Below, one piece after another: positions 1-9,017 of a DNA stretch of 64,000 nt. Positions within the stretch are counted from its first letter, which is position 1, and each line of letters begins with the position of its first letter. This DNA is from Actinoplanes ianthinogenes (GTDB taxonomy: Bacteria; Actinomycetota; Actinomycetes; Mycobacteriales; Micromonosporaceae): positions 3,799,501 to 3,863,500 of the forward strand of contig NZ_AP023356.1 of assembly GCF_018324205.1 (NCBI RefSeq), read 5' to 3'. Below the pieces are notes generated by a model. That model did no database searches. It worked only from the letters and a program-made list of their open reading frames with translations, and had not been told where the DNA came from. The position numbers and the translations under genes were made by a program.

Positions 1-1
1 G

Positions 2-1720
2 TACGTGGCCCGGCTGGGTCGTCCGGGCAGTGTCCGGATCGCCCAGGAGCACATGACCCAGGACATGATTCCCGGATCCGTCCATGAGGCGATGCGCCTG
101 CACTACCCCCGGCTCTCCGCGGTCACCACGGTCACCGAGGCCGACGCCACCGCGGTGCGCGAGCTGCTGGGCCCGGACGCGCCGCCGGTGTCGGCCATCC
201 CGAACAGCGTGCCGGAGCCGTCCGTCACGCCCACCCGCGGCGACCGCAAGATCGTGGTGGCCGCCGGCCGCCTGCACCCGATCAAGCGGTACGACCTGCT
301 GGTCCGAGCATTTGCCAAGGTCATCACCGAGCGGCCGGACTGGACGCTGCGCATCTACGGCGACGGCGGCGAGTCGCGCCGGCTCGGCACTCTGATCGCC
401 GATCTGGGCCTGCAGAACCACGTTTTCCGGATGGGCGGTTACTCCCCTCTCGACGCGGAGTGGGTGAAGGGCTCGATCGCCGCCGTCACCTCGGACAAGG
501 AGTCCTTCGGGATGACCATCGTCGAGGCGATGCGATGCGGCCTGCCGGTGGTGAGCACGGCGTGCCCGGTCGGCCCGGCCGAGATCATCCGCGACGGGGA
601 GGACGGCCTGCTCGTCCCGACCGGTGACGTCGATGCCATCGCGACGGCTCTGCTGCGCCTCATGAACGACGACGAGTTGCGGGTCCGGTTCGGCGTCGCA
701 GCCCGGGAGAACTCGCGCCGCTACGACCCGGCGCTGATCGCCGGCCGGTACGAGAGGCTCTTCCAGGAGCACCTCGCGGCCGGCCGGCCGCTGCGCTCGG
801 TCGCCGCACGTCTCCGGACGCCCGCCCGCACGCTGCGCTCCAGCGGCCGGGCGCTGATCCGTGTCCTGCCCGATTTCAAGGTCCGCAAGGACGTCTCACC
901 GGTCGCCTCCTGCCACCTGGAGAACGGGCAGGTGATCGTCACCGTCCCGGGTGACGGCCTCCCGCGCCACCTGACCCACCTGGTCTGCCGGCCCCGCCGG
1001 ATCGAGGGCGTCCGGAAAGCCGTCAAGATTCCGCTTGCCGGTGACCCGGCACAGTGGTCGGCCGCTTTCCCCGCCCGGTCCGAGGTGTTCGCCGAGGGCC
1101 GCTGGGACTTGTACCTGTCCGACCGCCGGAGCCGCCTGTACCGGCTGAGGGCCGGCGTGCTGGACGTGCGGGACTTCATCGGTGGCGATGAGACCGCCCC
1201 GTTCACCCGCAACGTGCCCTACCCGACCAAGGACAAATTCGTCGCGGTGGCCGCGTGGAGTCGCGCCGAGCACGCCGAGCTCGGGGAGATCCGGTACGGG
1301 CTGGAGACGATCACGGTCACCGGACGGCTGATCGCCGGCGATTTCGGGGGCACGACCCCGACGCTGGTTCTCACCGCCCGGGAACGCGAAGAGACCTTGA
1401 CCGTCGACGGCGCCGACGAGGGCGCCGGACATTTCAGCTTCGACGTCCCGGTCGCCCGGCTGGCTGCCAGCCGGCTGCGGCGGTACGAGGACTGGGATGC
1501 CGCCGTCTCCCGGGGGCCGGACGGGACGGGGATCACGATCGCCCGGCTGATGGACGACGTCGTCGAGCGCAAACGCACCTACGTCTACCCGTCGGTCCGC
1601 GTGGATGACGAGCAGCCGCCCGAGCTCTTCGAGGAGACTCCGGTAGCCGAGGTCCGGATCACCCCGTACCTGACGATCCAGAGCGGCCTGGCGTTCGTCG
1701 TCACCGATCGCCCCGTCTGA
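2..1720 (+). CDS. Glycosyltransferase family 4 (GT-B), 5' end cut by window edge
   Basis: The reading frame is open to the left edge, so the N-terminal acceptor domain is missing; the visible 571+ residues begin inside a GT-B enzyme. The donor-domain signature AAGRLHPIKRYDLL lies near residue 86, and the EX7E nucleotide-sugar motif (ESFGMTIVE) near residue 168 is followed by a TACPVGPAEII strand, as in GT4 retaining transferases. From about residue 275 to the end there is a beta-rich extension of roughly 300 residues that I do not recognise. Family knowledge suggests transfer of a sugar from a nucleotide donor to a surface glycan or teichoic-type polymer at the cytoplasmic membrane. A PIG-L deacetylase follows 88 bp downstream and a membrane acyltransferase after that, which supports a cell-surface sugar role. 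The substrate cannot be told. Confidence 0.85.
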   Translation, partial: YVARLGRPGSVRIAQEHMTQDMIPGSVHEAMRLHYPRLSAVTTVTEADATAVRELLGPDAPPVSAIPNSVPEPSVTPTRGDRKIVVAAGRLHPIKRYDLLVRAFAKVITERPDWTLRIYGDGGESRRLGTLIADLGLQNHVFRMGGYSPLDAEWVKGSIAAVTSDKESFGMTIVEAMRCGLPVVSTACPVGPAEIIRDGEDGLLVPTGDVDAIATALLRLMNDDELRVRFGVAARENSRRYDPALIAGRYERLFQEHLAAGRPLRSVAARLRTPARTLRSSGRALIRVLPDFKVRKDVSPVASCHLENGQVIVTVPGDGLPRHLTHLVCRPRRIEGVRKAVKIPLAGDPAQWSAAFPARSEVFAEGRWDLYLSDRRSRLYRLRAGVLDVRDFIGGDETAPFTRNVPYPTKDKFVAVAAWSRAEHAELGEIRYGLETITVTGRLIAGDFGGTTPTLVLTAREREETLTVDGADEGAGHFSFDVPVARLAASRLRRYEDWDAAVSRGPDGTGITIARLMDDVVERKRTYVYPSVRVDDEQPPELFEETPVAEVRITPYLTIQSGLAFVVTDRPV

Positions 1721-1808
1721 CCACGGCCTGTGCCGCACGAGGGAAAATGCAACTGATGGAGGTTATCGAGGTGCGAGGCACGGCGGAACACGACAACGCG
1801 CGGCAGCC

Positions 1809-3815
1809 ATGGTGACCGCCTGGCTGCGCTCGCTGCTCGGCGGCTCGAACCGCCGGGGCGAGACGCCGGGCGCCTGGCAGCCGGGGCCGGCCATGACCGT
1901 GGTGGCGCACCCGGACGACGACCTGTACTTCATCAATCCCGGCGTCCGGATGGCGATCGCGGCCGACGTGCCGACGGTCGGCGTGGTGCTCACCGCCGCC
2001 GAGGGGGACGGGCGGAACGTCGACACCAACGACCAGGACCGCCAGTCGGCGCCGGTGGACCACGCCGCCTACTCCACCGCTCGGCACGTGGGGCTGCGCC
2101 GGGCGTACGCCCGGATGGCCGAGCTTCCCGCGGACAGCGAGTGGGTGCAGGAGGCGGTCACGCTGGCCGGTGGCCTGGTTGTCGAGCGGGACACCCTGAA
2201 GGCCGCGCCGCACGTGGTCCTCTACTTCTTCAACCTCGCGCACCGGCAGGGCGAGACGCGCTCGTATCACACGTTCCCGCCGCTGCTCGACGGCGAGATC
2301 GAGCAGGCGCCGACCCTGTCCGCACTGGACCTTGCGACCCCGGAGCAGAAGGTCGCCCGGGAGACGCTGCTCTCCGCGGTGGTGGAGCTCATCGAGAAGT
2401 ACCGGCCCACGGTGATCCGCACGCTGGACCCGGACCCGGAACACGACTGGGGTCGGAGCGATTACCACAACTCGGACCATCCGGAGCACACCGCGACCGC
2501 CCGCCTCACGATCGAGGCGGTGCATCGGGTCAGCCGCGACAACCCGAGGCCGCCGGTGGTCGAGTACTACCGGGCCTACGCCAACCGCTACTGGCCGTAC
2601 AACCTCAGCAAGCGGATCCACCAGGAGAAGGCCGACTTCCTGAGCACGTACGCCGGCGCGGACGGGGCCGAGAACCCCGGATTCCCCTACGGGCACGGCG
2701 ACTACCAGCTCGGCACGAACCCGTACCGCAGCACCCACATCTACAGCACGGCACAGCGGTACGTGTCGACGTCCACCTGGCTCACCCGGCTCCCGTCCGG
2801 CGCGCTCGCCGCGTTCGCGGTGCTCGGCGACCGGCTCGCGATGTGGTCGGAGCAGAAGCCGGGCTCCGGCAAGTGGCAGGGTCCGGTGCTGACCGGCGAC
2901 GGGCTGATGCCGACCCTGGCGGTGGCCGCGAACGGCTCCGGCCCGGTGCGGGTCGTGGCGCTCCGGCGCACCGATGCACTCGGCAAGATCGACGTCGAAG
3001 CCGGTTACTTCACCGTCGGCCAGCACGGAGACTTCTCCGGCTGGCAGTCCCTGGACGGCCCGGACCGGGCCGACCCGGACCGCCGTAAGCAGCGGGAGAT
3101 CGGTGTGCCGGGGGCCGTCGTCGACCCCGACGGCTACCTGTGGGTCTTCCTGCGTGACTTCACCGGTGGGCTGAGCGTGCGCCGGCAGACGTCCGACGGC
3201 TGGCAACCGTGGGAGTCACTCGGTGGCGGACCGTTGCAGGACGGGCCGGTGGCGACGGTCAGCGGCGCCGGCCTCGTGCAGGTGTTCGTCCCGGCCAAGC
3301 GGAATGTCGCCCACTGGCGGCAGACCGAGAAGGGTGGCCCGCTCGTGCCCTTCCACACGTTGCGCTCCACTCCCGTGGCCAGCGGCGGCCTCCACGTGGC
3401 ACGCACCGCCGGAGATCGCCCCTGCCTGCTCTTCCGGCAGGCGGGGACCGGAACGGTGCTGGCCTACCGGGAACACGAGGAACCGGGCACCTGGCCCGGC
3501 AAACCCGCGGAGTTCGGTGGCTACGACGGGCTCGGCCCGATCGCGGCGATCGACAACCCCCAGCGAGGCGCCGGCGACCTGCTGCTGGCCCAGCGGAACC
3601 GTTTCGCGACCGTCAGCGTGTCCGTGCACCCCACGCCCGCCAAGGGATCGCGGTGGCGCCGGTTGCCCGGACCGCTCTGCGGCGGCCCGTCCCTCGCCAC
3701 CGACCAGACCGGGCGGGCGGTCCTCGCGGTCCTCGGCCAGGACGGCCGCCTCCACGTCTGCCGGCAGGACAAGCCCGAAGCAGCCGCGGCCTTCGGGGCC
3801 TGGACTACCGTCTGA
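1809..3815 (+). CDS. PIG-L family deacetylase with C-terminal propeller-like domain
   Basis: The first 270 or so residues form a PIG-L/LmbE zinc deacetylase: the AHPDDD motif is at residues 33-38 and the second metal/catalytic segment SDYHNSDHPEH is near residue 220. The remaining 360 residues contain repeated Trp-rich beta blades (WSEQ, WQGP, GWQSL, GWQPWE, AHWRQ) like the PLL/sialidase-type propellers often attached to carbohydrate-active proteins; this domain call is inference. The total of 668 aa is more than twice a plain PIG-L enzyme. The likely role is removal of N-acetyl groups from a glycan or glycolipid, with the propeller binding sugar. No clear signal peptide is visible. The ATG at 1809 is the first start in an open frame; the upstream Shine-Dalgarno is weak. 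A strong bidirectional terminator follows. Confidence 0.85.
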   Translation: MVTAWLRSLLGGSNRRGETPGAWQPGPAMTVVAHPDDDLYFINPGVRMAIAADVPTVGVVLTAAEGDGRNVDTNDQDRQSAPVDHAAYSTARHVGLRRAYARMAELPADSEWVQEAVTLAGGLVVERDTLKAAPHVVLYFFNLAHRQGETRSYHTFPPLLDGEIEQAPTLSALDLATPEQKVARETLLSAVVELIEKYRPTVIRTLDPDPEHDWGRSDYHNSDHPEHTATARLTIEAVHRVSRDNPRPPVVEYYRAYANRYWPYNLSKRIHQEKADFLSTYAGADGAENPGFPYGHGDYQLGTNPYRSTHIYSTAQRYVSTSTWLTRLPSGALAAFAVLGDRLAMWSEQKPGSGKWQGPVLTGDGLMPTLAVAANGSGPVRVVALRRTDALGKIDVEAGYFTVGQHGDFSGWQSLDGPDRADPDRRKQREIGVPGAVVDPDGYLWVFLRDFTGGLSVRRQTSDGWQPWESLGGGPLQDGPVATVSGAGLVQVFVPAKRNVAHWRQTEKGGPLVPFHTLRSTPVASGGLHVARTAGDRPCLLFRQAGTGTVLAYREHEEPGTWPGKPAEFGGYDGLGPIAAIDNPQRGAGDLLLAQRNRFATVSVSVHPTPAKGSRWRRLPGPLCGGPSLATDQTGRAVLAVLGQDGRLHVCRQDKPEAAAAFGAWTTV

Positions 3816-3823
3816 TCGACACG

Positions 3824-3861
3824 AAAAAGGCTGGTCCGGCACTCCGGACCAGCCTTTTCTC
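3824..3861. terminator. Bidirectional rho-independent terminator
   Basis: A perfect 15-bp stem (arm AAAAGGCTGGTCCGG) with a CACT loop is flanked by an A run on the left and a T run on the right. It sits between the convergent ends of the PIG-L gene and the acyltransferase gene and can serve both strands. Confidence 0.9.
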
Positions 3862-3875
3862 GTTCCCGCGAACGG

Positions 3876-5114
3876 CTATGCCGTCGGCGCGGTGATCCGG
3901 TCGCCGGCGGCGGCCGCCACCAGCGGCTCATGCGCCGGTGCCGGGAGCCCGTCGCCGGCCGGGGCCGAGGTCGCTCCCCGGCCACCGGTCACCGGTCGTT
4001 TGCTGCGGCCGGTCAGCAGCCGCATCATCGGCTTCTCCACACCCTCGTACAGGATCACCGCGGCGACCAGGGCCAGGCAGAAGGTGGCCAGAACCAGCAC
4101 GCCCGCCGCCACCGTCGGCCGGTGCGGCTCGTCGTCGCCGAAGGTGTGCCGGACGGCGTACAGGCAGATCTCGTGGACCATGTAGAAGGCGAACGACACC
4201 TCGCCGAGCCAGACGAGGCGCGGCGCACGCCAGATGGACCGGGTCCGGCGGACGTCCGCCAGCGCGGCCGCCGGGATGAGCAGGGTGAAGCCGACGACCG
4301 TGCAGGCCGCGTCCCGGGCGAGTCCGTACTGCTCGGGCAGCGTCGCAGCGACCGCCATCCCGGCGATGATGACCACGAAGCTGACCCACATGCCGGGCCC
4401 ACGCCAGCGGCCGTCCCGGACCAGCAGGGCCAGGCACATGCCGAGCAGGAACTCGGCGATCCGGATCGGCGGCAGGTGGTACACGATGAAGTGCTCCGAC
4501 CAGCCGAACGGCTCGTGCAGCAGCTTGATGGCGAACGGCAGGACCGCGATGAAGACCACCGAGCCCGCCGTGATCGCCCACCACGCGGCCGGCCGCAGCC
4601 GCTTCAGCCCGGCGTAGATCAGGGGAAAGCAGAGGTAGAAGAACGCCTCGCAGCTCAGCGACCAGGACGGGCCGTTGAACGAGTACCAGATGTCGTCGCG
4701 TTGGGGCACCCAGGAGTGCAGCAGGGTGAGGTTGTAGAAGATCCGCTCCGGGTTGAACACCTCCATACCCCGCCAGGAGAGCAGGAGCACGGCGACCAGG
4801 AACGTCACGAAGTGATTCGGATAGATCTTGGCGAAGCGGCGCCACAGGAAACGCCGAGTCGTGTCGGCCGGTCGCACCGACCATGCCAGCACGAACCCGG
4901 AAAGGATGTAGAAGAACGACACCCCGGACCGCCCCGCTGCGAGCACCACGTCGAGGAAGTGCTGCGCACGGCTGTCCGCGACGAAGTAGTTGCTCTCGCT
5001 CTGGATGTGCAGGCAGAAGATCATCAGAGCCGCGATCCAGCGCAAGCCGGTCAGTGAGTCGAGACGTGCCGCCGTCGACGGGTTGTCACGCATGGTCGCA
5101 GGGGCAGTCGTCAT
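3876..5114 (-). CDS. Membrane acyltransferase, acyltransferase_3 family (OafA-like)
   Basis: This 412-aa protein has the acyltransferase_3 layout: an N-terminal SLTGLRWIAALMIFCLH start, about ten hydrophobic segments and the characteristic RRFLWRRFAKIYPNHF segment near residue 80. Such enzymes move acetyl or other acyl groups across the cytoplasmic membrane onto surface sugars. The ORF is open upstream, but the ATG at 5114 is chosen because GAAGGACG lies a few bases before it and the upstream codons encode Arg/Cys-rich sequence atypical of the family. It converges with the PIG-L gene. The last 50 residues are Ala/Pro-rich and poorly conserved. Together with the preceding glycosyltransferase and deacetylase this suggests a small glycan-modification locus. 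Confidence 0.88.
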   Translation of the reverse strand: MTTAPATMRDNPSTAARLDSLTGLRWIAALMIFCLHIQSESNYFVADSRAQHFLDVVLAAGRSGVSFFYILSGFVLAWSVRPADTTRRFLWRRFAKIYPNHFVTFLVAVLLLSWRGMEVFNPERIFYNLTLLHSWVPQRDDIWYSFNGPSWSLSCEAFFYLCFPLIYAGLKRLRPAAWWAITAGSVVFIAVLPFAIKLLHEPFGWSEHFIVYHLPPIRIAEFLLGMCLALLVRDGRWRGPGMWVSFVVIIAGMAVAATLPEQYGLARDAACTVVGFTLLIPAAALADVRRTRSIWRAPRLVWLGEVSFAFYMVHEICLYAVRHTFGDDEPHRPTVAAGVLVLATFCLALVAAVILYEGVEKPMMRLLTGRSKRPVTGGRGATSAPAGDGLPAPAHEPLVAAAAGDRITAPTA

Positions 5115-5310
5115 GCAACGTCCTTCGCGTCGGCGGGGAAGATCTCCGGAAGCGCAGCACCGGCGCGGAGAACGGCATCTTAACCAGAAGAGAGGGATTC
5201 TCGGGAACCGCCTGAAAGGCACCGCTCACGCCGTGCCTGTCGGAGATCTGAGCGGTGGTGGGCACAGCACGCCACCGGAGCGAGCCGCGTGCCGAAGCCC
5301 GAACCGAGAA

Positions 5311-5343
5311 AGGTCCGGCCCACCTTTTCGGTGGACCGGACCT
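5311..5343 (-). terminator. Terminator downstream of first tRNA-fMet
   Basis: A 14-bp stem with one mismatch (arm AGGTCCGGYCCACC) and a short A/T loop is followed on the minus strand by a T-rich tract. It lies 10 nt beyond the 3' end of the minus-strand tRNA. Confidence 0.8.
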
Positions 5344-5352
5344 CTTCATTCG

Positions 5353-5426
5353 TAGCGGGGACAGGATTTGAACCTGCGACCTCTGGGTTATGAGCCCAGC
5401 GAGCTACCGAGCTGCTCCACCCCGCG
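5353..5426 (-). tRNA. Initiator tRNA-Met (CAT), copy 1
   Basis: A 74-nt cloverleaf on the minus strand. The acceptor begins CGCGGGG, the anticodon loop is CTCATAA, and the anticodon stem contains the three consecutive G:C pairs (CTGGG/CCCAG) typical of initiators. The first acceptor position does not pair (C1 opposite U72), another initiator hallmark. CCA is not encoded. The sequence is identical to the second copy at 10195-10268. Confidence 0.97.
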
Positions 5427-5437
5427 TCGGTAGAACT

Positions 5438-5443
5438 AGCTTA
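5438..5443 (-). promoter_or_regulatory. Candidate -10 box of tRNA-fMet copy 1
   Basis: TAAGCT on the minus strand lies 11 nt upstream of the mature 5' end. The second tRNA copy has TAGGCT at exactly the same distance. No convincing -35 hexamer is seen. Confidence 0.5.
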
Positions 5444-5552
5444 GCTCGTCTGCCCGCACCGGCTGCACCCGGGTCCGCCCCCGGCCGTGTTCCGTCGGTC
5501 ACCATGGGGGTTGACCAGCGGAAACGAGCGGCCGGGAGGCGGGCGGGGTGGG

Positions 5553-7025
5553 TCAGCTGGCCGTCGCCTCGGCCGCGAGCCGGTGCCGGCCGCGGGAGCG
5601 GGCCGAGACCATCGCCGCCACGTTCAGCAGCAGGCCGGCCAGGGCCACTCCGGTGACCAGGTTGACGCCGGGGCGGAACGGGGCGAAGTCGGCCGAGGCC
5701 GCGGTGGTCGCCGAGGCCACCAGGGCGGTCACCACGGCCAGCACCAGCGCGGTACCGACCTGGCCGGACGACTGGACCAGCCCGGAAGCCAGTCCCTGTT
5801 CGGAGTCGTCGATGCCGTCCGTCGCCTGGGCCATGATCGAGCTGAAGCCGAACGCGAACCCGCCGCCCAGCAGCAGCATCGTCGGCAGCACGGTGACCAG
5901 GTAGTCGGGGCGGGTGCCGGCGGTGGCCAGGAACCACACGTACCCGGCGCTGAGCGAGGTCATCGCGGCCACGATCAGCGGCGCGGTGCCGTGCCGGTCG
6001 ATCAGCCGGCCCATGAACGGCGAGCTGAACGCGACCAGCAGACCGGCCGGCAGCAGCGCCAGCGCCATCCGCAGCGGCGGCCAGTGCAGCACGTCCTGGA
6101 GGTAGAGCGTCATCATGAACTGGAAGCTGACGTAGGAGCCCATCAGCGCGACCATGCTGGCGTTGGCCCGCACGATCGAGCCGACCCGGAAGATGCTCAG
6201 CCGCACCAGCGGGTGCTTGACCCGGCTCTCCGCCACCACGAAACCGATCAGCAGCAGCACCGCGAGCACGGCCGCGGTGATCGTGACCGCGTCGAGGCCC
6301 CGCTGCGGGGCGGTGACCACCGCGTACACCGCGAGCAGCATGCCGCCGACCAGGGTGACCGCGCCGATCAGGTCGTGGCCGCCCTCAGCGGCCGGCTTGT
6401 CCCGCGGGATCAGGTAGATCCCGGCGATCAGAGCGCCGAGCGCGAGCGGCACCGGGACCAGGAACGTCCACCGCCAGCCGAGGCTGGTCAGCAGGCCGCC
6501 GAGGATCAGGCCGGAGGAGTACCCGCTGGCGCCGAAGACCGTGAAGATCGATAGCGCCCGGTTGCGGGCCGGACCCTCGGCGAACGTGGTGGTCAGGATG
6601 CTCATCGCGGTCGGTGCGGTGAACGCGGCGGCCAGGCCCTTGACGAACCGGGTGGCGATCAGCAGCCCGCCGTCGTCGACCAGCCCGCCGATCAGCGAGG
6701 CGACGGTGAAGACGCCGAGCGCGACCAGGAACACCCGGCGCCGGCCGAGCAGGTCGGCGGTGCGCCCGCCGAGCAGCAATAGACCGCCGTAGCCGAGCAC
6801 GTAGCCGTTGACGATCCACTGAAGGGACGTGGTGGAGAGGCCGAGCTCGGCGCCGATCGAGGGGAGCGCCACCCCGACCATCGAGACGTCCAGGCCGTCG
6901 AGGAAGAGCACCGCGCACAACACCGCGAGCACGCCCCAGAGCCGGGGTGTCCAGCGCTGCTCCGCGGCGGCGCGCGCCTCCGGCGCACCGCCCGCGGACT
7001 GGGTCTGGGATTCGGTGATAGTCAC
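5553..7025 (-). CDS. MFS drug exporter, DHA2-like (14-TM type)
   Basis: A 490-aa major-facilitator exporter. The N-terminal helix has LFLDGLDVSMVGVALPSIGAELG, the motif-C-like region is seen in the GASGYSSGLILGGLL stretch, and there is an intracellular GRRRVFLVALGVF loop after helix 2. Hydrophobic segments are consistent with 14 helices. The GTG at 7025 is chosen because MTITESQTQ begins right after the regulatory palindrome; the open frame upstream runs through the operator and the divergent marR gene and is not credible as coding. Family knowledge says proton-driven efflux of hydrophobic drugs. It is divergent from a MarR regulator with a perfect palindrome between them, the classical layout of a MarR-repressed efflux pump. 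Confidence 0.9.
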   Translation of the reverse strand: MTITESQTQSAGGAPEARAAAEQRWTPRLWGVLAVLCAVLFLDGLDVSMVGVALPSIGAELGLSTTSLQWIVNGYVLGYGGLLLLGGRTADLLGRRRVFLVALGVFTVASLIGGLVDDGGLLIATRFVKGLAAAFTAPTAMSILTTTFAEGPARNRALSIFTVFGASGYSSGLILGGLLTSLGWRWTFLVPVPLALGALIAGIYLIPRDKPAAEGGHDLIGAVTLVGGMLLAVYAVVTAPQRGLDAVTITAAVLAVLLLIGFVVAESRVKHPLVRLSIFRVGSIVRANASMVALMGSYVSFQFMMTLYLQDVLHWPPLRMALALLPAGLLVAFSSPFMGRLIDRHGTAPLIVAAMTSLSAGYVWFLATAGTRPDYLVTVLPTMLLLGGGFAFGFSSIMAQATDGIDDSEQGLASGLVQSSGQVGTALVLAVVTALVASATTAASADFAPFRPGVNLVTGVALAGLLLNVAAMVSARSRGRHRLAAEATAS

Positions 7026-7032
7026 GGTGGAG

Positions 7033-7058
7033 ACATTAGATGCGTGCGCATCTAATGT
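7033..7058. promoter_or_regulatory. Perfect 26-bp palindrome, probable MarR operator
   Basis: Two 12-bp arms (ACATTAGATGCG and its exact reverse complement) surround a central TG. It lies 7 bp upstream of the exporter start and 69 bp upstream of the marR start. A second, looser element with the 8-bp palindrome GATGCATC occurs at about 7090, nearer marR. The architecture is that of a MarR-family operator controlling both divergent genes. Confidence 0.8.
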
Positions 7059-7127
7059 CCACGCATTCGATGTCGCTGCATTTATTTCAGATGCATCAAC
7101 TGCCCGGTACGGGGTAGGATGCCCCGC

Positions 7128-7511
7128 ATGGAGCCGGAAGTAGTCCTCGTCGAGCGCTGGCAATCGCTCCTGAGCTGCTACAACCAGGTCGCATGCCACC
7201 TGGAGCGGGCATTGCACGACGGTCACGGCCTCACCCTGAGTGAGTACGAGACACTCGACCGTCTCACCACCCAAGAGTGTGACAAGCGACGCATGCAGGA
7301 CCTTGCGGACACCATGTACCTGAGCCAGAGCGCCCTGTCCCGTACGGTGAGCCGCCTGGTCAAGGAGGGTCTGGCCGAGCGCACCCACTGCGAGGCCGAC
7401 CGCCGGGGCGTCTTCGTGGAGATCACCCCGGCCGGCCGGGAACGCTGGGCCGAGGCCCGCAAGACCCACCTCTCCGTGCTCGCCGAACACCTGACCCCGG
7501 CGACCGCCTGA
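7128..7511 (+). CDS. MarR family transcriptional regulator
   Basis: 127 aa with a winged-helix core: the HTH region is QDLADTMYLSQSALSRTVSRLVKEG near residues 60-84 and the wing is the conserved DRRGVFVEITPAG. MarR proteins bind palindromes as dimers and release on ligand binding. The ATG at 7128 is preferred over the ATG 9 nt upstream because the GGGGTAGGA tract is then correctly spaced. The gene diverges from the MFS exporter at 5553-7025, which it probably represses together with itself. Confidence 0.9.
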   Translation: MEPEVVLVERWQSLLSCYNQVACHLERALHDGHGLTLSEYETLDRLTTQECDKRRMQDLADTMYLSQSALSRTVSRLVKEGLAERTHCEADRRGVFVEITPAGRERWAEARKTHLSVLAEHLTPATA

Positions 7512-7556
7512 CCGTGACCACCCTGTCCCGGTGCTGAACACCGCAGGTGGCCTGGG

Positions 7557-8948
7557 CTAACGACCGACCGGCTCCGGTGTTCGCGCGGCGGCCGCCACCC
7601 GGCTGGCCGGGGCGGTCTGGGCGATCAGCAGCACCAGCGCGCCACAGCCCGCGACCAGGATCCAGCCCGGCCGGCTGGCCACGGCCAACCCGGCCGGGGC
7701 GGCGTCCGCGACCAGCCCACCGGCCAGCGCGATGCCGAGCGCCGCACCGACCTGGCGAGCGGTCGAGGCGATGCCTCCGGCTACCCCGGCCCGCTCCGGC
7801 GGCAGCCCGCTCACCGCGGTGTTGGTGATCGGCGCGTTCGCGAAGCCGATTCCGGCCCCGGCACACAGATATGCCGCCAGGAGCACCGCCATCGAGGTCC
7901 GGTCGCTCAAGCCGATGAGCAGCAGTCCGCCCAGCACGGTGCTCGCCCCGGCCAGCCGCAACGGCAGCCGCGGACCCAGCCGCCCGACCAGCCGCCCGGA
8001 GAGCGGTGCACAGACGGTGGCGGCCAGCGCCATCGGCAGCGTCACCGCACCCGCCGCGATCGGGCTCAGACCCCGCACCCGCTGCAGGTACAGCGTGCCG
8101 AGCAGCAACGTCACGTTCAGCGCGACGAACATCACCACCGCGCCACCCACGGCCGCCGCGAACGGGAGCCGGCGAAACAGCCCCATCTCCATCAGCGGTT
8201 CGCCCCGGCGGCTCTCCACCCGCCCGAAGGCAACCGCGGTGACGGTGATCACGGCGTACCCCAGCAGGGCCCACCCGGACCCGAAGCCGACCCGCGGCCC
8301 TTCGATGAGAACCGCGACCACCGCGCCGACCAGCACGATCAGCAAGCCCTGCCCCGGCAGGTCGAGCCGGCGCGGCCGGGGCGCCCGCGACTCGGGCACG
8401 TAGACCGCCGTCAGCACCAGCACCACCGCGATGATCGGCAGATTGGCCCAGAACACCGGCCGCCAGCCGCCGCCGCTGATCAACACCCCGCCGAGCACCG
8501 GTCCCGCGGCCATGCTGAGCCCGAAGACCGCGGCCCAGATCCCGATGGCCTGTGCCCGCTCCCGAGGCTCGGTGATCACCCCGACCACGATCGCCAGCGC
8601 CACCGGGCTCAACATCGACCCGCCGACACCCTGCACCACCCGGGCGGCGACCAACGTCCCCAGCCCGGGCGCCATCGCACATCCCACCGAGCCGATCGCG
8701 AACAGCACCAGCCCGGCCCGGAAGACCCGCCGCCGCCCCACCCGATCCGCCAAGGCCCCCGACGAGATCAACAACGCGGCCACCACCATGGTGTACGCGT
8801 CGACAGCCCACTCCAGCTGCCGAACGTCCAGCCCGAGGTCCCGCCCGACAGCCGGCAACGCCACGTTCACCGCGGTCGTGTCCAGCCCGACCACAAAGAT
8901 GCTGACGCAGCAAACCGCCAACACCACCCACCGCCGATTTCTCTCCAT
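7557..8948 (-). CDS. MFS transporter, DHA2-like
   Basis: A 463-aa major-facilitator protein with the N-terminal CVSIFVVGLDTTAVNVALPAVGRDLGL helix (motif D1 region), a GRRRVFRAGLVLFA loop and an AGPVLGGVLISGGGW segment corresponding to motif C of 14-helix drug exporters. Family role: proton-coupled efflux of drugs or toxic metabolites. The ATG at 8948 opens directly into the first cytoplasmic RNRRW and hydrophobic helix. It converges with marR (46 bp between stops) and diverges from an XRE-cupin regulator, so the locus holds two exporter/regulator pairs back to back. Confidence 0.88.
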   Translation of the reverse strand: MERNRRWVVLAVCCVSIFVVGLDTTAVNVALPAVGRDLGLDVRQLEWAVDAYTMVVAALLISSGALADRVGRRRVFRAGLVLFAIGSVGCAMAPGLGTLVAARVVQGVGGSMLSPVALAIVVGVITEPRERAQAIGIWAAVFGLSMAAGPVLGGVLISGGGWRPVFWANLPIIAVVLVLTAVYVPESRAPRPRRLDLPGQGLLIVLVGAVVAVLIEGPRVGFGSGWALLGYAVITVTAVAFGRVESRRGEPLMEMGLFRRLPFAAAVGGAVVMFVALNVTLLLGTLYLQRVRGLSPIAAGAVTLPMALAATVCAPLSGRLVGRLGPRLPLRLAGASTVLGGLLLIGLSDRTSMAVLLAAYLCAGAGIGFANAPITNTAVSGLPPERAGVAGGIASTARQVGAALGIALAGGLVADAAPAGLAVASRPGWILVAGCGALVLLIAQTAPASRVAAAARTPEPVGR

Positions 8949-8993
8949 CACGCGAGAGATGCTCCCGGCAGCACCCCGCCCTTCCCAGCAAAC

Positions 8994-9008
8994 TTGCGAA
9001 GACCGCAA
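8994..9008. promoter_or_regulatory. Candidate operator between MFS and XRE-cupin genes
   Basis: TTGCG and CGCAA half sites separated by five bases lie in the 69-bp divergent intergenic gap, 10 bp before the regulator start. The site is short, so this is only a candidate. Confidence 0.35.
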
Positions 9009-9017
9009 ACTGCTCCC

